Of a DNA stretch of 64,000 nucleotides, positions 1 through 12,309 are shown piece after piece. The position numbers were made by a program, and so were the translations under genes. The DNA comes from Exophiala sp. HKRS030. Its lineage: Eukaryota; Ascomycota; Eurotiomycetes; Chaetothyriales; Herpotrichiellaceae. The DNA lies in contig JAHWDD010000001.1 of NCBI GenBank assembly GCA_023897205.1, positions 7,068,001-7,132,000 of the forward strand, given 5' to 3'. Below the pieces are notes generated by a model. The model was given only the letters and a program-made list of their open reading frames with translations, made no database searches and was not told where the DNA came from. Position 1 is the first letter of the stretch. Each line of letters starts with the position of its first letter.

Positions 1-1061
1 GTTGTGCGACCATCACGACGACGACGGCGAGGATGGCCCGGTTGTGCTCGGGAGAGCGGAGGACTCCGATTATACCGATGGGAGAGGCGCGGGTGCTGGT
101 TGGGGCTTCAGATGTGGAGAGGAGATTTTGTTGTTCTTCTGTTGACATGGAGTACGTATGTCAGTGAGAGGGGAAGAGAGGGAGGGAGGACCGGTGATTA
201 GATACGTACCATCGTCTTCTGCTGCTCCCCAAGCAGAGGCTTCGTCTTCGATGTTGACAGTCGAACCTCTGATCTTCTTTAGGTCGCTCCTTGCCTGTGC
301 AGCATGCCCGTTCTCTGCATTCCACTTGGGACTATCCACGGCAGCAATCAGACCTATGGCTTGAAGTAGCCCGATCAGGCCTGCTACGGCGAGGATGATA
401 CGCCAGAGTGAATCACGGCTGAGGAAGTATCCCAAGACCTGTGTGATGAAAATGCCCATGTTGGTCATGATCTGTGTGAACGCGCCGAAGAAACCTTTCT
501 CACTTGGAGGCGCGATCTCAGAGATGTAGATTGGGACAACCACAACCGATACTCCGGCTCCTAGACCTGAGATGAAGCGACCTAGGGCCAGAACGGCGAT
601 GCTTGGCGACAATGCCTCGGCGATAGGGCCGACGACCAGAAGAGCAGTGTTGTATCGCATAACAACGAGTCGTCCATACCGAGCTGCCAACGAGCCGGCT
701 GCTAAAGCTCCGATGAGACCGCCGAGTGTGAATATCGAGGAAACCAGTCCTAGCTGTGTTGTGTTCATTGGAATACATTGTGGTAGTGATGATGACGATG
801 AACTCTCAGATTTGCCAAGTGATTTTCTCACGCAGGTGATGACTTCTTGAGGAGCGTTGAGCTCAGCCTGACATTTTGTTAGTACGACGGATAGAGCGTC
901 ATTCTGGACGTTTCCCTTGGCTTCCATGCGGTGAGGGACACAATAGATCTTACCAAGTGGTAGCCGAAAAGGAGAGGTCCAAGAGTTGCCGTAAGCAATA
1001 GGTAGAGGAAGAATGGCGTCAGCTGTCGAGACCAGGACTGGAATTTGGTTATGAGGCCCAT
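1..1061 (-). CDS. MFS sugar transporter, Vps73/GLUT-like (3' end beyond window)
   Basis: Membrane transporter of the major facilitator sugar-porter family. Three exons are readable: 1061-954, 867-210 and 138 to the window edge. Intron 1 has GTAAGA, a perfect TACTAAC branch point and a CAG acceptor. Intron 2 runs GTACGT to CAACAG. The start MGLITKFQ is followed by a first membrane helix ending PLLFGYHLAELNAP, the usual entry of sugar porters. Further on are GRLVVMRY (the loop 2-3 R-X-G-R-R-like signature), a PIYISEIAPP motif (family signature PxYxxExAP) and, in exon 3, SPEHNRAILAVVVVMVAQ, which matches the start of the second six-helix half. The C-terminal half lies outside the window. Closest in style to the fungal Vps73 group of hexose-like transporters; substrate unknown. 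It shares a 540 bp divergent promoter with the next gene. Confidence 0.85.
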
Positions 1062-1601
1062 TGTGCATGCACTGGCTGGAAGAGCGGTTGCCCTTCCCTT
1101 TGGACAGCACGGTCTGCGAGCAGAAAGGGTTTATGCAAGGTTGACGGCGAAGAAGTTGTAGGAGCTCGAATTGACGAATTGCGGGGAGGGTTGCCTCTCA
1201 ACGGCGATGCACGTAGGGAGGTACGTGTGAAGATGTCTCACTCAGTCACGCTCGGTGAGCTGAAATGCCTCGTGATCAGCTCAGACAAACCTATTTGAAA
1301 GCGACGAGGGAGCGGAATTGGCGTTGAGGATTCAAGTTCGTTTCCCGCCCTCCTGATGAGGACATTGATGAGACCACGACGTCAAAGTTGGAGTTCAAGA
1401 AAGGCCGTCTTAGGTAAGCGTCCCGTGATTTGGCGCATTTTAAGCGAATCGCGTCGAGTCACGCGTGAAACACGCCAAAATTGTCGCCCCCAGCGCTCCA
1501 ACTCCGAACATCAAACCTTTCTCGCTACGTTTGTCGCTCTTTTGCACCAAAGCTTACAACCGTCGGAATTGTAGAATTGCCGCTATCACACTCTCGGCAT
1601 C
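1062..1601. promoter_or_regulatory. divergent intergenic region
   Basis: Spacer between the start of the sugar transporter (minus) and the start of the Cys-rich gene (plus). It must hold both promoters. I see no repeat or further coding sequence in it. Confidence 0.5.
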
Positions 1602-2740
1602 ATGCCAAAGTTCGTCAACTTGGACGACGATGAGGTTGATGATTATGTCGATGATAATTTTATAAAGGCTGGTTCTGAAGATGAATCCGACGACGACATT
1701 CATCATGAGGAGGAAAACGCAGAAGACGTGGAAGAGTCCATCGGGCAAAATACTCAAGACAACAGTACGCTAACTTGACTGTGCTGGTACCAAATACTAT
1801 ATCGCTGCTGACAGTCTGTAGTGGAAGTAGCAGAATCACCATTGGCGCTGGCCGAACCTCCGCTAGGTGGACCTCCAGCAATTGAAGCCCGTGCTGCCGA
1901 ACGAGTACAGCAACCTCGCATCATAAAACGACGCGGCCCATATCGGTCAGGCTTACAATTCGCCCCCGGCGTACCCTGCCATGGATGTGTCACTACTTTG
2001 AAGCGGAAAATCCGTGTTGGGGTGCCTCTGCGCTGTGAAAGACTGCCTTACTCTGGATCCGGACGTTGTCAATTGTGTATCGAACGTCGTCGGTCTTGCA
2101 TTCCCGTATGTGAATTGTAGTGCCATATATGTTGGGTTAGATTTGACCACAGCAGGTTCCAAGCAGTGTCGCATCTCAAGCCAAACGATTATTGAAATTA
2201 AACAATTCCCTCGCAAACGGAGACAAGAACGCCCCCAGTGTCCCCAGGTACTGGTTGCGGCCAAGGAGCTCGGCAGACGCATCAAGAGCCTCAGATTGCG
2301 AGGACAACAAGGAGCTTTCGACGAGCAACCTACTCTGGCGGACAACGATGCGGAGACAGACTCTCAGCCCCACGATGCAATGAGCACTACTTCTGCGGAG
2401 ACCCCTTGTCCGGACCGTCGTACTTCGAACCGTTCAGACGGTATCGACACAAACATTCTTATCATGATCCTTGACGCGGTTCGCCAGGGCGTAGAAGTCA
2501 TAGCCAAAGTGGTACGTTGGCGCTTGGCGACGAATGATGATTCATACTGACGATTGCAGAATGGCCAACCTCCTCCGGTATGGCCGCAAGAAGTGGTTGA
2601 TATCTTCGACCAAGCCGTGAGTCTCGATCGCTTCAATGATGTCGATTTGTGCTGACCATTTGCAGAAAAGCCGCTCTCCCGCTGGTTGGCAAGAGCATGC
2701 CGAGATGGAAAGTGCTGCTGAATCTTCAGACTCATGGTAG
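1602..2740 (+). CDS. fungal Cys-rich protein, possible noncanonical zinc finger
   Basis: Not a family I can name. Five exons join cleanly: 1602-1764, 1822-2105, 2167-2511, 2560-2616 and 2666-2740, giving 307 aa. The donors are GTACGC, GTATGT, GTACGT and GTGAGT and all acceptors are YAG. The N-terminus is strongly acidic (Asp/Glu-rich, residues 8-55). Six cysteines follow at residues 107, 110, 126, 137, 140 and 147, so the spacing is C-x2-C-x15-C-x10-C-x2-C-x6-C in a basic context. This recalls a stretched Zn2Cys6 cluster, but the spacing is not that of the Gal4 family. Basic stretches near KRRGPYR and PRKRRQER could serve for nuclear import or nucleic-acid binding. The tail is Ser/Glu-rich. 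A nuclear, nucleic-acid-binding role is inference only. Confidence 0.72.
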
Positions 2741-5700
2741 CAAAGCGTATCAGCACTCGCCGAAATTCAATAATCTTTGTGAGATTAAACCCATCAGTTT
2801 TTCGACCAGCACACTGGAGCTGTCTTACATATTTTTGAGGGTCGTTTCAGTAAGTCTGCTTGCATGCCCGATTGAATCGAAACGACTTCAAGGACAGCAA
2901 TTATGCCAAAATGTATCCAACATTCAGCATCGAGCAACTGCAATTTCTCATGCCGAAAAATCTCGATTGAAGATCCTTCTGACTTACTGTGATGATATAT
3001 GGCCTTGTACACAAATTATCTTGAGCTTTCATCATGTCCCAAAATACAATATTGATAGTCCACTATACTCAAGCTAAAAGCCAGTCTGAAGCACAACACA
3101 TTTTGCTTTCCCGTGATGGAAGTGGAAACTATGCAGAGCATTGATTGCTATCGGATATCAAGGAATCCAAAAATCCGATGGAGGACAGGGTCCGCTTCAA
3201 CGACTCGTGCTGCTAACGCCAGGAACGAAGGTTGAGCTTCCCAAGCATGAACCCAGGATAAAACGGCCGGCATGGCCGCCGTGACATCGTATACTGCCGG
3301 GAAATTATCGGCAAGCTCCCATTTCTCCTTTCACACTGGAATTTCGAAATGGATTCATGTCGGGAGATCCCGCCGATTGTTCCTATCTTTTCGGAGTGGA
3401 GGAAATATTTCCAGGAGCGAATCGCACCTCCGACTGTGCCGATTTGAGGTTTCATGACAACTTGAGAGTCACAACAAGTCGTTGACGCGACTTGTAGCGT
3501 TTGGTGTGTGAGACTAGAACGGATCATACACATAGTCACGTGATGTATTTTCCATACGAGATACGATCAGTACTGTACAGCACGTGAGTTTGGGACGCGA
3601 ACATCTCACGCGGCCAACCTATCCGTCAACAGCCGGCACAGCCAAAGGCCGTCAAGAGTTACGGGGAATAATGATGTGCCAAGAGTTTACACGGTTGGTA
3701 AACGATCAGGCTGCGGATGCATTGCTTGACCGAACATACAATGCTCTTCCCCTGTAATTTTGCTCCCTGTCGTTTTAGCACGGTGGCGCGAGGCTGGGGT
3801 GATGAGTAGCCAGTTAAAGTAGCAAGTAATATCCTGCACAGTATTATATTACTAGACAGTAGCCTTGATAGCCTTGGCGGACTCTGAATCGTCAATAAGA
3901 GTAGCAAGAGTCCACTTAAAATCGACAGGGAGTAAAATTACATGGGAAGAGCATTGTAGTAATAATTCCACAAAGGGTAGCGGGAGCCTCGGGTGTTCAT
4001 TGATATGAATGATTTATGAACTGCAGGTCACATGCGCTCGGACTTGGAAGCGAGCCAACGAGAAATCCGAATACAGATGTTCCAAGCCCGCCCTCGCCAA
4101 GTCTACTTTACAAACTCCCCCAGCACTCGGTGGTCGTATACCAAAGGGAGGTCAGCAGATGTATTTTGATACCCTTGTAGAAGACGACTGTGCTCTTTAC
4201 GACAACAGTCATGGGTGACCATGGAACACGAACTCGAGTCCAGGGGCAAAACCATCCATCCCATCGTGATTTCGCCCGCCGTCAAAGCCGAGACGGGCGA
4301 AGGAACAAGGGACAAATCCTTCTGACTTGCACTTACCCTGGACTACTCAACCTCCACGCTGACACTCACCGCTTGAATAGCAAAGACCCTGTGCGAAATG
4401 TAATCCACCCGGACAACACAATAGGTCGTCCACACCGGGATCATTCGATTGTGAGAGAGCACCCGTGCGCAAAGTGTTGGGTGTGCGAAACAATGGCGAA
4501 TACATGAATATGTAGCATTTTCGCCGTTCCAGCACCGAAGTCATCGTCCCCATCAAATTATCAGTCGGGGATTCTGACTAAAAGTACAACAACAAAGGAA
4601 CCCACCCTCACACTAGTTAACGAACACACCGCTTGAGCCTTCGGGTCAATGAAATCCGTAAGCAGGAAGTGGAACTTGCCAGGCAAAAACTGAGGCCATG
4701 CCCAAAGTGAGATTCCTAAAGGAGGCACCTTGCCGATAAAGGGAAGACATCCAATGTCGGACAGGTGTTCCTGAATTCGGTCGGTCGATCGCGGCAAACC
4801 CACGGCGCCAACGGCAATCAGGTACACACAGTAGTAGTGGTACTGGTTAACAAGAAGTTTATGAGTCAGAAAGTGGAGCGTCAAGATTGAAGTTTTCCCA
4901 ACACAAGGCGCGCGGGGCCTGAGGAGCCACGAGCCTTCCTAAGCCCGTTCTCGGCACGGGTAGCTAGAACAGGCAACGGCACCGCTTTTGGTGACACTAA
5001 CTCTTTTTTGGAAAGTTATCGAGGGGTTTTTTTGTTTATCGATAACGAAAACATGCACATGATAAGCCATGGTTTTTTTTCCTTTTTCTTCTTCCATCCA
5101 CTTTTAGAGTTTTGTTTTACTGTAAGTGTTTGACTTGTCGGCGGCGGCGGGTGGCTTGCAGAGGTATCGCGATTGCGCAAGATTGACCCCTTCTCAGCTT
5201 GCAGCATTCGTGCACGGGTTCGATGACTTGGCTCGCAGACAGGCTTTGTGGCTTCATGTGTGGTAAAAGGATGTTCTCCAAGAGATAGTTGTTCCTGAGA
5301 TATCGATGGGGCTTATTGGCAATTTGTGGCTGCATCTGCATCTTACAGGACATCTATCTATCTAGCGTCTGCACCTCCTCAATCGTGGTACGTGACGAGG
5401 CTGGCGCGGTGCCAGCTGGCGAGATAAGACATGAGATGAAAGGAGATGAAACAAACCACGCCTGCGACTGTATTGTATCTCGATGGATCACATGCAACAC
5501 AACAGATTTTCACCCTTTTGTAGACACGGTGTGTGTACATGTCGAAAAGCATGTACGAAACCAAAAACTACGCCCTTTTTCTCAATCACGACTGACCCCG
5601 CCCCATCAAAACATTTACAGTCCTACTTCGTTCCTACACTGTGGCTTCGTGTACCAATCTTAGAGTTTTCTATGGAAGGTTCCCGCCCGATCGTTTCACA

Positions 5701-6925
5701 AAGGATACAAACCTAAATTGCGTAAAATTCGCGCACGTACCCTTCCTTCCTTCCTTGGCTAGGCCAGGCCACGTGGAACATGAGCAAGGAAACTGACAGT
5801 TCTTTGAAAAAAATTCTCTTATTCCGAAACATGTTGATTGACTTGCAATAATATTCGGGACCGGCCCGCACGGTGGTTGGTATTTAGGAGTATGAGTCGT
5901 CATGGTGGCAATGCCTGGTGACCCGTGCAGTCGGGTCTTACGTGCTCTTTCCGAATGAAAATTCTCGGGAACTTCGAAAGTCGTAAACGTAGAGCCTTGT
6001 GGCGGCGGCGCAGGCGCAGGCGCAGGAGAGACAGTATGTGGATATGTGGATAGGTGGGTAGGTGAGTGGGTTGAAGGACGGAATCTGATCGGTATGTAGT
6101 GCCAGGGCAGGAAGTAGGCTCCGAGCGGTGTGGAGGGCTTTGCTTCCTTCAGCCTTCAGATACCCCTGTTGGGAAAATGAGTTGTGGACACGACTGGGCA
6201 GGCCAGCCTTGCAAAGCCTGGGATGTGACGTTGGTGTGATGCGGTCATGGGTATTATTTTTTTCTTGTTAGTCTACGGTGAAGGTGGCATGGGCAGCAAA
6301 GTGCAAGAACAAGGATTGAAGTGGTATGTTTTGTGGGATCCCTCCAGAGGAGAGCGTATTAAATTATTGTGTATATCTGAGTGATGTGAGGTACGCTGGT
6401 ACCTGGGACAAATTCCTATCTAAGTAGTCTCGTGTGTAATGATCATAGAACTGGGGGAACTGAGAGGGTAGAATAGGTGTTTCTTGCCAGAAGAGCAGAC
6501 ATAGGTGTAGAGTGCAGAGCCTCATCCAATTGCCTATGCCGTTTGCTCAGTCCGAGAAGATGCCTTTTTCTTGACCTCTCAATCCGCCGCTGTCGTGATC
6601 ATTGCAAGTCTGGTTCTTCCCCTCGAGTTCCTTCTCGTCCCACAATGTAAAAATCCCAATGCTTCTGTTCGGTATGGCTGCATGATGCACGATTCATAAC
6701 CGCTAGAGCATCGAGTAGTCTTCGAATCTGTCCTGCATAAATAATTGGACGACTCAAGAAGGCGGCTGGTTTTGTGGTGATGATTGTTTGTGTCGAGCCC
6801 AAAAAGGCTGATCATAACTCGTCCCTAATGTGGTCCGAGGGCAAAAAATGGCTGGGTATCTTGGTTGAGAAAGCAAAATGCAGAAGTCGTGACGGATCAT
6901 AGCAGTGAGGTTTGGTAAGACTCGT
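2741..6925. other. 4.2 kb gene-free stretch
   Basis: Lies between the Cys-rich gene and a small minus-strand gene. Only short, mutually overlapping ORFs without fungal splice or codon character are present. Two CACGTG E-boxes lie near 3538 and 3581, and there is a GC-rich simple repeat at 6001-6026. No transposon or tRNA recognised. Confidence 0.5.
6001..6026. repeat. GC-rich simple repeat (GGC then GCAGGC units)
   Basis: Three GGC units followed by about three GCAGGC units, in non-coding sequence. Confidence 0.8.
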
Positions 6926-7330
6926 TCATCTTACGGGTCTCCTTGACTGCGTTCTCGTTAATGAGAGTCCGCCCATATCCTCCTCGCCATCCTCCTCGTC
7001 CAAGGGAAACCCGTAGTCGTCAAACTTGGGCTGGGGTATCCTCCTCGGTTCTTGTGTCCTCTTTCGTTCTGATTTTGTCAGGTATTTGTCTTCGGTTGGT
7101 GATGTTTGGAGTTCTCGTTCTGATCGAGCGATGTCTTGTAGTAATGCGTCTAGAAGATGTTCGTGGCTGAGTTTGAGGCGGAGATCATCGTGGACGACTT
7201 TGTTGAGTGACTTTCTTCGGGCTGTCTCGGCGAGTTGGAATGTTTCTTCTCTTGAGAGACGGCGGGATGGTGAGAGGGAAAGTTCTCTTGAAGGTGGCCT
7301 GCTAAGAGGCTGCATCATTGAGAGAGGCAT
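6926..7330 (-). CDS. small hypothetical protein, charged, 134 aa
   Basis: A single-exon ORF of unknown function. I call it because the start sits in a good fungal initiation context (CTCACAATGCC) after a C/A-rich leader, and the composition is unlike the random ORFs around it. It has a Ser/Arg/Pro-rich N-terminus with repeated SRxLS motifs, then a likely amphipathic helix (residues about 35-72, with motifs NKVVHDDLRLKLSHEHLLDA and LLQDIARSERELQ), then an acidic patch DEEDGEEDMGG before the basic end. No signal peptide or membrane helix. It looks like a small soluble regulatory protein rich in phosphorylatable serines. No family assigned; a spurious ORF is possible. Confidence 0.55.
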   Translation of the reverse strand: MPLSMMQPLSRPPSRELSLSPSRRLSREETFQLAETARRKSLNKVVHDDLRLKLSHEHLLDALLQDIARSERELQTSPTEDKYLTKSERKRTQEPRRIPQPKFDDYGFPLDEEDGEEDMGGLSLTRTQSRRPVR

Positions 7331-9465
7331 TGTGAGATGTTGTGTGTGGGTTGTTCAGATTTGGTATCGTGATGGAAGATGTTGATGAAGGTGAGAAAGT
7401 CGGAAGTGAAATGTGAATGAAATCTGAAGATGGTGGAGAATTCGATGGTATAGTAGTATTGGACAAATGAGTCAATGTGTCGGGTTTCACATGCAATACG
7501 AACTTTGACTTGTTCGGTTGAACCTTGTGGCCGTCACGGGTCACTGATAAAGTGGGTGAGTGGAATGGGTAAACTGTTCCGTTTGGGTACCACGTTGTTG
7601 CGTAGTATTGTTGTAGTGTGTTGGTCCTTGGATGTGTTGAATAAAAGCTTGTGACTTGAAGGACCCAAGGAGCAGATGTACGATATATTAATATTACCAA
7701 TGTAGGAATTAAACATGTCTAGACTTTGACGGATGCCTGAGTCACCGACTCATTATCACCGTGGCATTATGGTTCCTCCGCCCTGCGCCCTGTCGACCGT
7801 ACTCCGTATGTGCAAGAAGGCGTGTTTAGTCTTTGTAAAATCCGTAAGCCGAAAACTGGGGCTTAGAAAACATACGCGGACGGGCGGTCGGATGCACGAA
7901 TACGCCAGTGCCCGGTTGCAGTGTGTCAGTTTGCTGGTGCACGCTGGTGGCAGCTCGGCCTTTGTACGAAGAACGGGTCAGCAGCGAAGCCAATCTGACA
8001 TTTTTACGTCCACGAGTCGAATCAAATCGGGCCTTTGACTCACGCCTAGCTGCCAAGGCCTGCCTGCTGCTTACCATTGGTGGTTTTAGATCGCGCAATG
8101 CATACGAGGGAGTCTTGGGTTTACACGCTCGGATCATTGATGCCGTGCGGTTGAATAATTGGTGCCTGAAAGGCTGCAGCCCACGAGAGCCCTGGTCTTC
8201 TGGTGACCACTGACCACCGACCACTGTCAACCACTGACCAATGCGGCCAGGCAACACGGACGGTCGATGGTCCGATGGACGGAGATAAGGTGGAGCCCCC
8301 AAGTCCTCCGTACAGACGGAGTTCATGTCTTACGGATTTATCTAAGCATGCCAGGCAATCACCAATTTAAAGGCCAGGGCATTTCCTTTGACTTTGAGGC
8401 AGTGAAACGGCCACCACTGCTTCCTCTGCTTTGCCAACCGACTTGCGGCTTTCCAAACACGCGTCTCATGTCTTACGAGCAGGCATCGACAATAAATGAA
8501 ACTAAGCTGAACAAGAGCCTGAACCCAGATCTAACACGTGACTTTAGCTCAAATGGTTCTGTATTGCCCTTTTCGAATTCTGAATGAAGATCCCCCCGTA
8601 GAACGCGCACGAACAGATCAGAATCTCAATGAGTCAAAAGGTAAGATACCGGCACCTTAATAATGTGTGATGACTATTCGCACACTTGTCCGTTCACCGT
8701 TCACTGATCAACAATGATTTGAGTTTGGCTTATGGAAACATTGCTTGACCCTCGGACCAAAGTCCTTTCGGCCCCGAGGTTGGAATTCAGTAAAATCCGC
8801 CCAGATCAGCCAAGCGTGCCAAGCCCCTCACATGACTCTCAGGACGGAGCAATCCAAAGTCCGAGTCGGATTCAAGGCTCACTACCGATCTGAAGCGAAC
8901 ACTATGTCTGGAACAGCTGCAACACCGTCTCCATGGGGATCACACGAGTCACATGACTCTGCCGCAGTCACAGTCACGTGGCAAATGTGCAATACGAGAT
9001 ACGCTCACACTCAACTCACGTGAGGTTAACACGGTCCCTCACGGTGTCTTGGTGTTCTCATCCTCGTATTTCGTTTCGACCACAAGTGACATGTTCGCAT
9101 CCAATCAGAGACACGAAAACATGCAACAGAGCATAGCATTCGCCGGCTTTTTGTTTTCACCTGTCGAACTTATGCAAGGACCTGTCTGATCTCTTCACGA
9201 GTTATCCCGGATCAGAAGAGGAGTGGGAGGCGGCGTTTACCAACAGAGCGAGGCACCATATTCTACAGTAAAGTCTTCCACAGTCGGCATACGTGCGACG
9301 TACGCCATATCGGTTTGTCTCCATCCCGGCCAATATCTCGCTTACGAGGAATAGTAGACGTGTGCAACCCAGCGTCTTTGACAGACGCGGTATTCGTACT
9401 ACTCGGCTTCTTGTCCATCCCATATGACCGACCATGGCCATGCTGGATCCGTCCTTCGAACAATC
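7331..9465. other. 2.1 kb gene-free stretch
   Basis: Holds the promoter of the small gene and the 3' side of atg22. One TACTCCGTA motif (7800-7808), CCACTGACCA-type imperfect repeats at 8207-8241, and CACGTG boxes near 8537, 8975 and 9017. The 166-codon ORF on the minus strand here shows no protein-like character. Confidence 0.5.
8207..8241. repeat. imperfect ACCACTGACC direct repeats
   Basis: Three to four diverged copies of a roughly 10-12 bp unit around ACCACTGACC in non-coding DNA. Confidence 0.6.
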
Positions 9466-11221
9466 TCAAATCTTGCGGTCCTCACCACCCAAACTTCGGT
9501 CACTGTCAACCTGAACAATCTGTTCCTGACCTATGATGCTTGCTCTGCGAAGCTTGGCAGCTTTCTCCTTGGCCAAGAACCTTTCCTGCTCTCTCCTACT
9601 CTTCTTCAGATCGACAAAGAAGCAAAGAAGGCAGAAGCTCAACAAGCTCAGGCCGAACAGGAAATAGAATGGCAATGAGTTGTTCCCCTTTGGATCTGCG
9701 TCAATGATCGCACTCGAAACAATCGGTCCGATAAAGGCAGATGTTTTTCCCATGATGCTGAAGAGAGAAAAGAACAGGAATTCCTTGCCACGAGGCGTCA
9801 CTTCACTTATCATGGTTTGGCTATACGCGTACCATGGACAAACCTCCCAGCGTTAGTACAAGAACGGTGGCGAGAAACTTCCAGACTTACAAAGAGGCCA
9901 TAAACAACTTGGTACAACCAGAATTCCCATTCGTTGTGGAAACCAAACTTTTGCGTCCAGATTCCGATAAGTCCCCATCCATCCAAAAGAAGAATGCCGA
10001 TCATGACGGCGTCGAACATGACTTTGGTACTTAAACCAAACTTCTTTTGCACGAACCAAAAGCCGTAGATGCCGATTAACTGAGCAGCAATCCCCACGAT
10101 GAACAGATAGGTCAGCTTCAATGAATCGTATGCAACCACGGAATTCTGCAGTGTTGCAATGACCGTCACAGTTGTGTTGAGACTGTCACCAAGCAGGAAG
10201 TACCCTCATCGACAGTTAGTAATCCGAGGAGTTCAAGTCTCAGAACGTGAGCCTTACCAACGAGGTACAACAATGTCTGCTTCAATTCCCAGATCTGAAC
10301 CACCGCACGATAAATATTCCAGAATCCCACACTAATAATATTCATGCCCACGGGAAGTTTCTGACCCGGTCGCCTTTTCTCGAGGAAAAACCATGGCACG
10401 GCCAGAAGAAGCCAGATACCCGTCGCATAAGCAATCAATACCGCAAGACCCCAAAGATTGTTGGCAGTGCTTGCGTTGACATCAAGAGCAAATAGGATAC
10501 CGACCAAAACCGCCAGAATGACGATCTCTGCAATGCTTTGCATAATGAAGGCCATGTTATAAATCCGGTTGCGCTGCATCATATCCGCAAAGTCGTAATC
10601 ATCACGAGTAATCTCGTGATTTTCATATTTTTCAGCTGTCCGTCTCATTTCTGGCATGTTTCTTGCTAGACCAGGAAATGCCGCAGTCCAGAATGTCAGA
10701 CACATCTGGTACGCGATCAAGCCAACCATGTAAAGGCCGGTAGCGACGCGCCATTTGTCTTCAGTATGAACACCCAGCCACCCGAAGCCGAGTGCAAAAG
10801 CGACAATACTCCAGAAAACCAAGATCCACGGTCTCCAAGTGCCGTAATCAGCCATTGATCCCAGGAGAAGAAAGAGCACCACCTGGATTGCGAAGGAGAT
10901 TCCATTTGCTAGCAGTACGATGCTGTTGATTGTGCGATTCTCCCCTAAAAATTGAAGTCGTTCACTGTCTCCTGCGGCTTCATATAACAAATCTTGAAAC
11001 AATGTCGGCCCGAAATTGAAGAGTGTTAGACCATTGTTGCCGACATAGTAGCTGTAATATGCCCATCGCTCCCACTTGGTAGTCTCGTATCTCGGATCGA
11101 ATTGGTCGGGAGCAACTGGTGCCTCGTCTTCGGCGCTGGATGGATTGATCGAGTCTCGTTTGGGGTCTTCTGCTTCAGCCGAAGTGGCCGCAGCCGCGAT
11201 ACCGGCATTAGCAACAGACAT
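9466..11221 (-). CDS. atg22: Atg22-like vacuolar amino-acid effluxer (MFS)
   Basis: Vacuolar membrane permease that in yeast exports amino acids released by autophagic breakdown. Three exons (11221-10258, 10204-9891, 9843-9466) give about 551 aa, normal for the family. Both introns carry ACTAAC branch points: GTAAGG to GATGAG, and GTAAGT to GGGAG. The N-terminus is a 40-residue hydrophilic region, then DPRYETTKWERWAYYSYYVG, the diagnostic Atg22 entry. About 12 hydrophobic helices follow, with a long charged loop between the halves (MRRTAEKYENHEITRDDYD). The C-terminal half has QTMISEVTPRGKEFLFFSLF and GKTSAFIGPIVSSAI, both typical of Atg22. The tail is basic and cytosolic. I chose the ATG at 11221 rather than an upstream in-frame one because the family starts close to it. 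It is divergent from frq over 2.3 kb. Confidence 0.93.
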
Positions 11222-12291
11222 GGTCAAAGAACTATAGAGTTGGAACGATGGAGGTACACGAAATCTAGGAAAACTCGGCGAGCGCCCACTCTCATTAAGT
11301 ACAGCGTTGCACAAGCTGCGGCGCAAGCTGTGAGTTTGCCCCAGCTAGATTTTCACAGATTCAAAATGTGACTATGCAAGGATGATGGCGACGCAGCTTG
11401 ATTGTTTCCCCTTCTCTCACTGGTAGACTAGCTCGACTTCCATGCCCCTGATTAGCTCTAGGGCATGACCGCATCCTGAGGTGCAGACGTACCACCGTCA
11501 TAGTGGACTCGAAACGTGGGAGTAAGAGGCGCACTAGATTTCTGGAGAAGGATGCACCACACCTGGGTGACAAATTTACGATCAACTGAACTGCCAGTGG
11601 CGGGAGATAAGCTTCGTTCCCTACAAGCTTGGTGGAGCTTGGTAAGGCTTGCTGACCAGTCGATCATCTAACCTTCCAGGGTAAAAACTCCATCCATCTG
11701 CCGTCCATTTGTAGTTCTTTTACCCCGACCTAATTTCTCTTCAGGCCTCGTCAACGACGGAGTAGACCGTGTGGTTATCTACAGTTCTAGACCTCAGGAT
11801 GTCTAGACTAGTCGCCGCGACGGTTAAGGCTACTTTACAATAATGCAATCCTAGCACTCCAGCAGTAGATGGCAACAACGATCATAGAGACGCAGACCAA
11901 GGAACACTCTCGCACAGCACTCGGTTCCTTGAAAATAAAATGTGAGCTGAATGTGTGTCAGTTACGGAGGTACTTATGTATCTTCGATAGACCCATAATG
12001 TGCTTGCATAGTCAAGCCAGAGAACACGTTACACATGGCTGTCTAAAATCCCTTTGACAGGTCCACTTCAAGCTACCAAGTGTTATCTTGGGCTCGTGCT
12101 GCTTATCTGAATTAGTATCGTGTCATTGCCTAGGCACAAATTGAAACCGAATCTGTTTTGGTTGGCGAATACAACGTTGCGAATATGTGCGCGAATCGAG
12201 GTATACTCGCTATGCCACAAATCGCAAGAACGACAACATTCACGGGACTTCCAGACGGAAATGAGTTCCGCAGAAGTCAGTTCCGTTTGTC

Positions 12292-12309
12292 TCACGTGAT
12301 ATGACGTCA
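12292..12309. promoter_or_regulatory. adjacent E-box and CRE palindromes
   Basis: TCACGTGA (12292-12299) and TGACGTCA (12302-12309) are two perfect palindromes two bases apart. They are consensus sites for bHLH and for CREB/ATF-type bZIP factors respectively. They lie about 1.1 kb from the atg22 start and 1.25 kb from the frq start. Function is inferred from the motifs only. Confidence 0.45.

Noticed and set aside
4561..4884. 107-codon minus-strand open frame with hydrophobic stretches
   Set aside because: The hydrophobic runs are isolated, no family or splice continuation was found, and neighbouring frames are equally open.
7826..8326. 166-codon minus-strand open frame in an intergenic region
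   Set aside because: No initiation context, splice pattern or protein-like composition; overlaps other open frames of equal quality.
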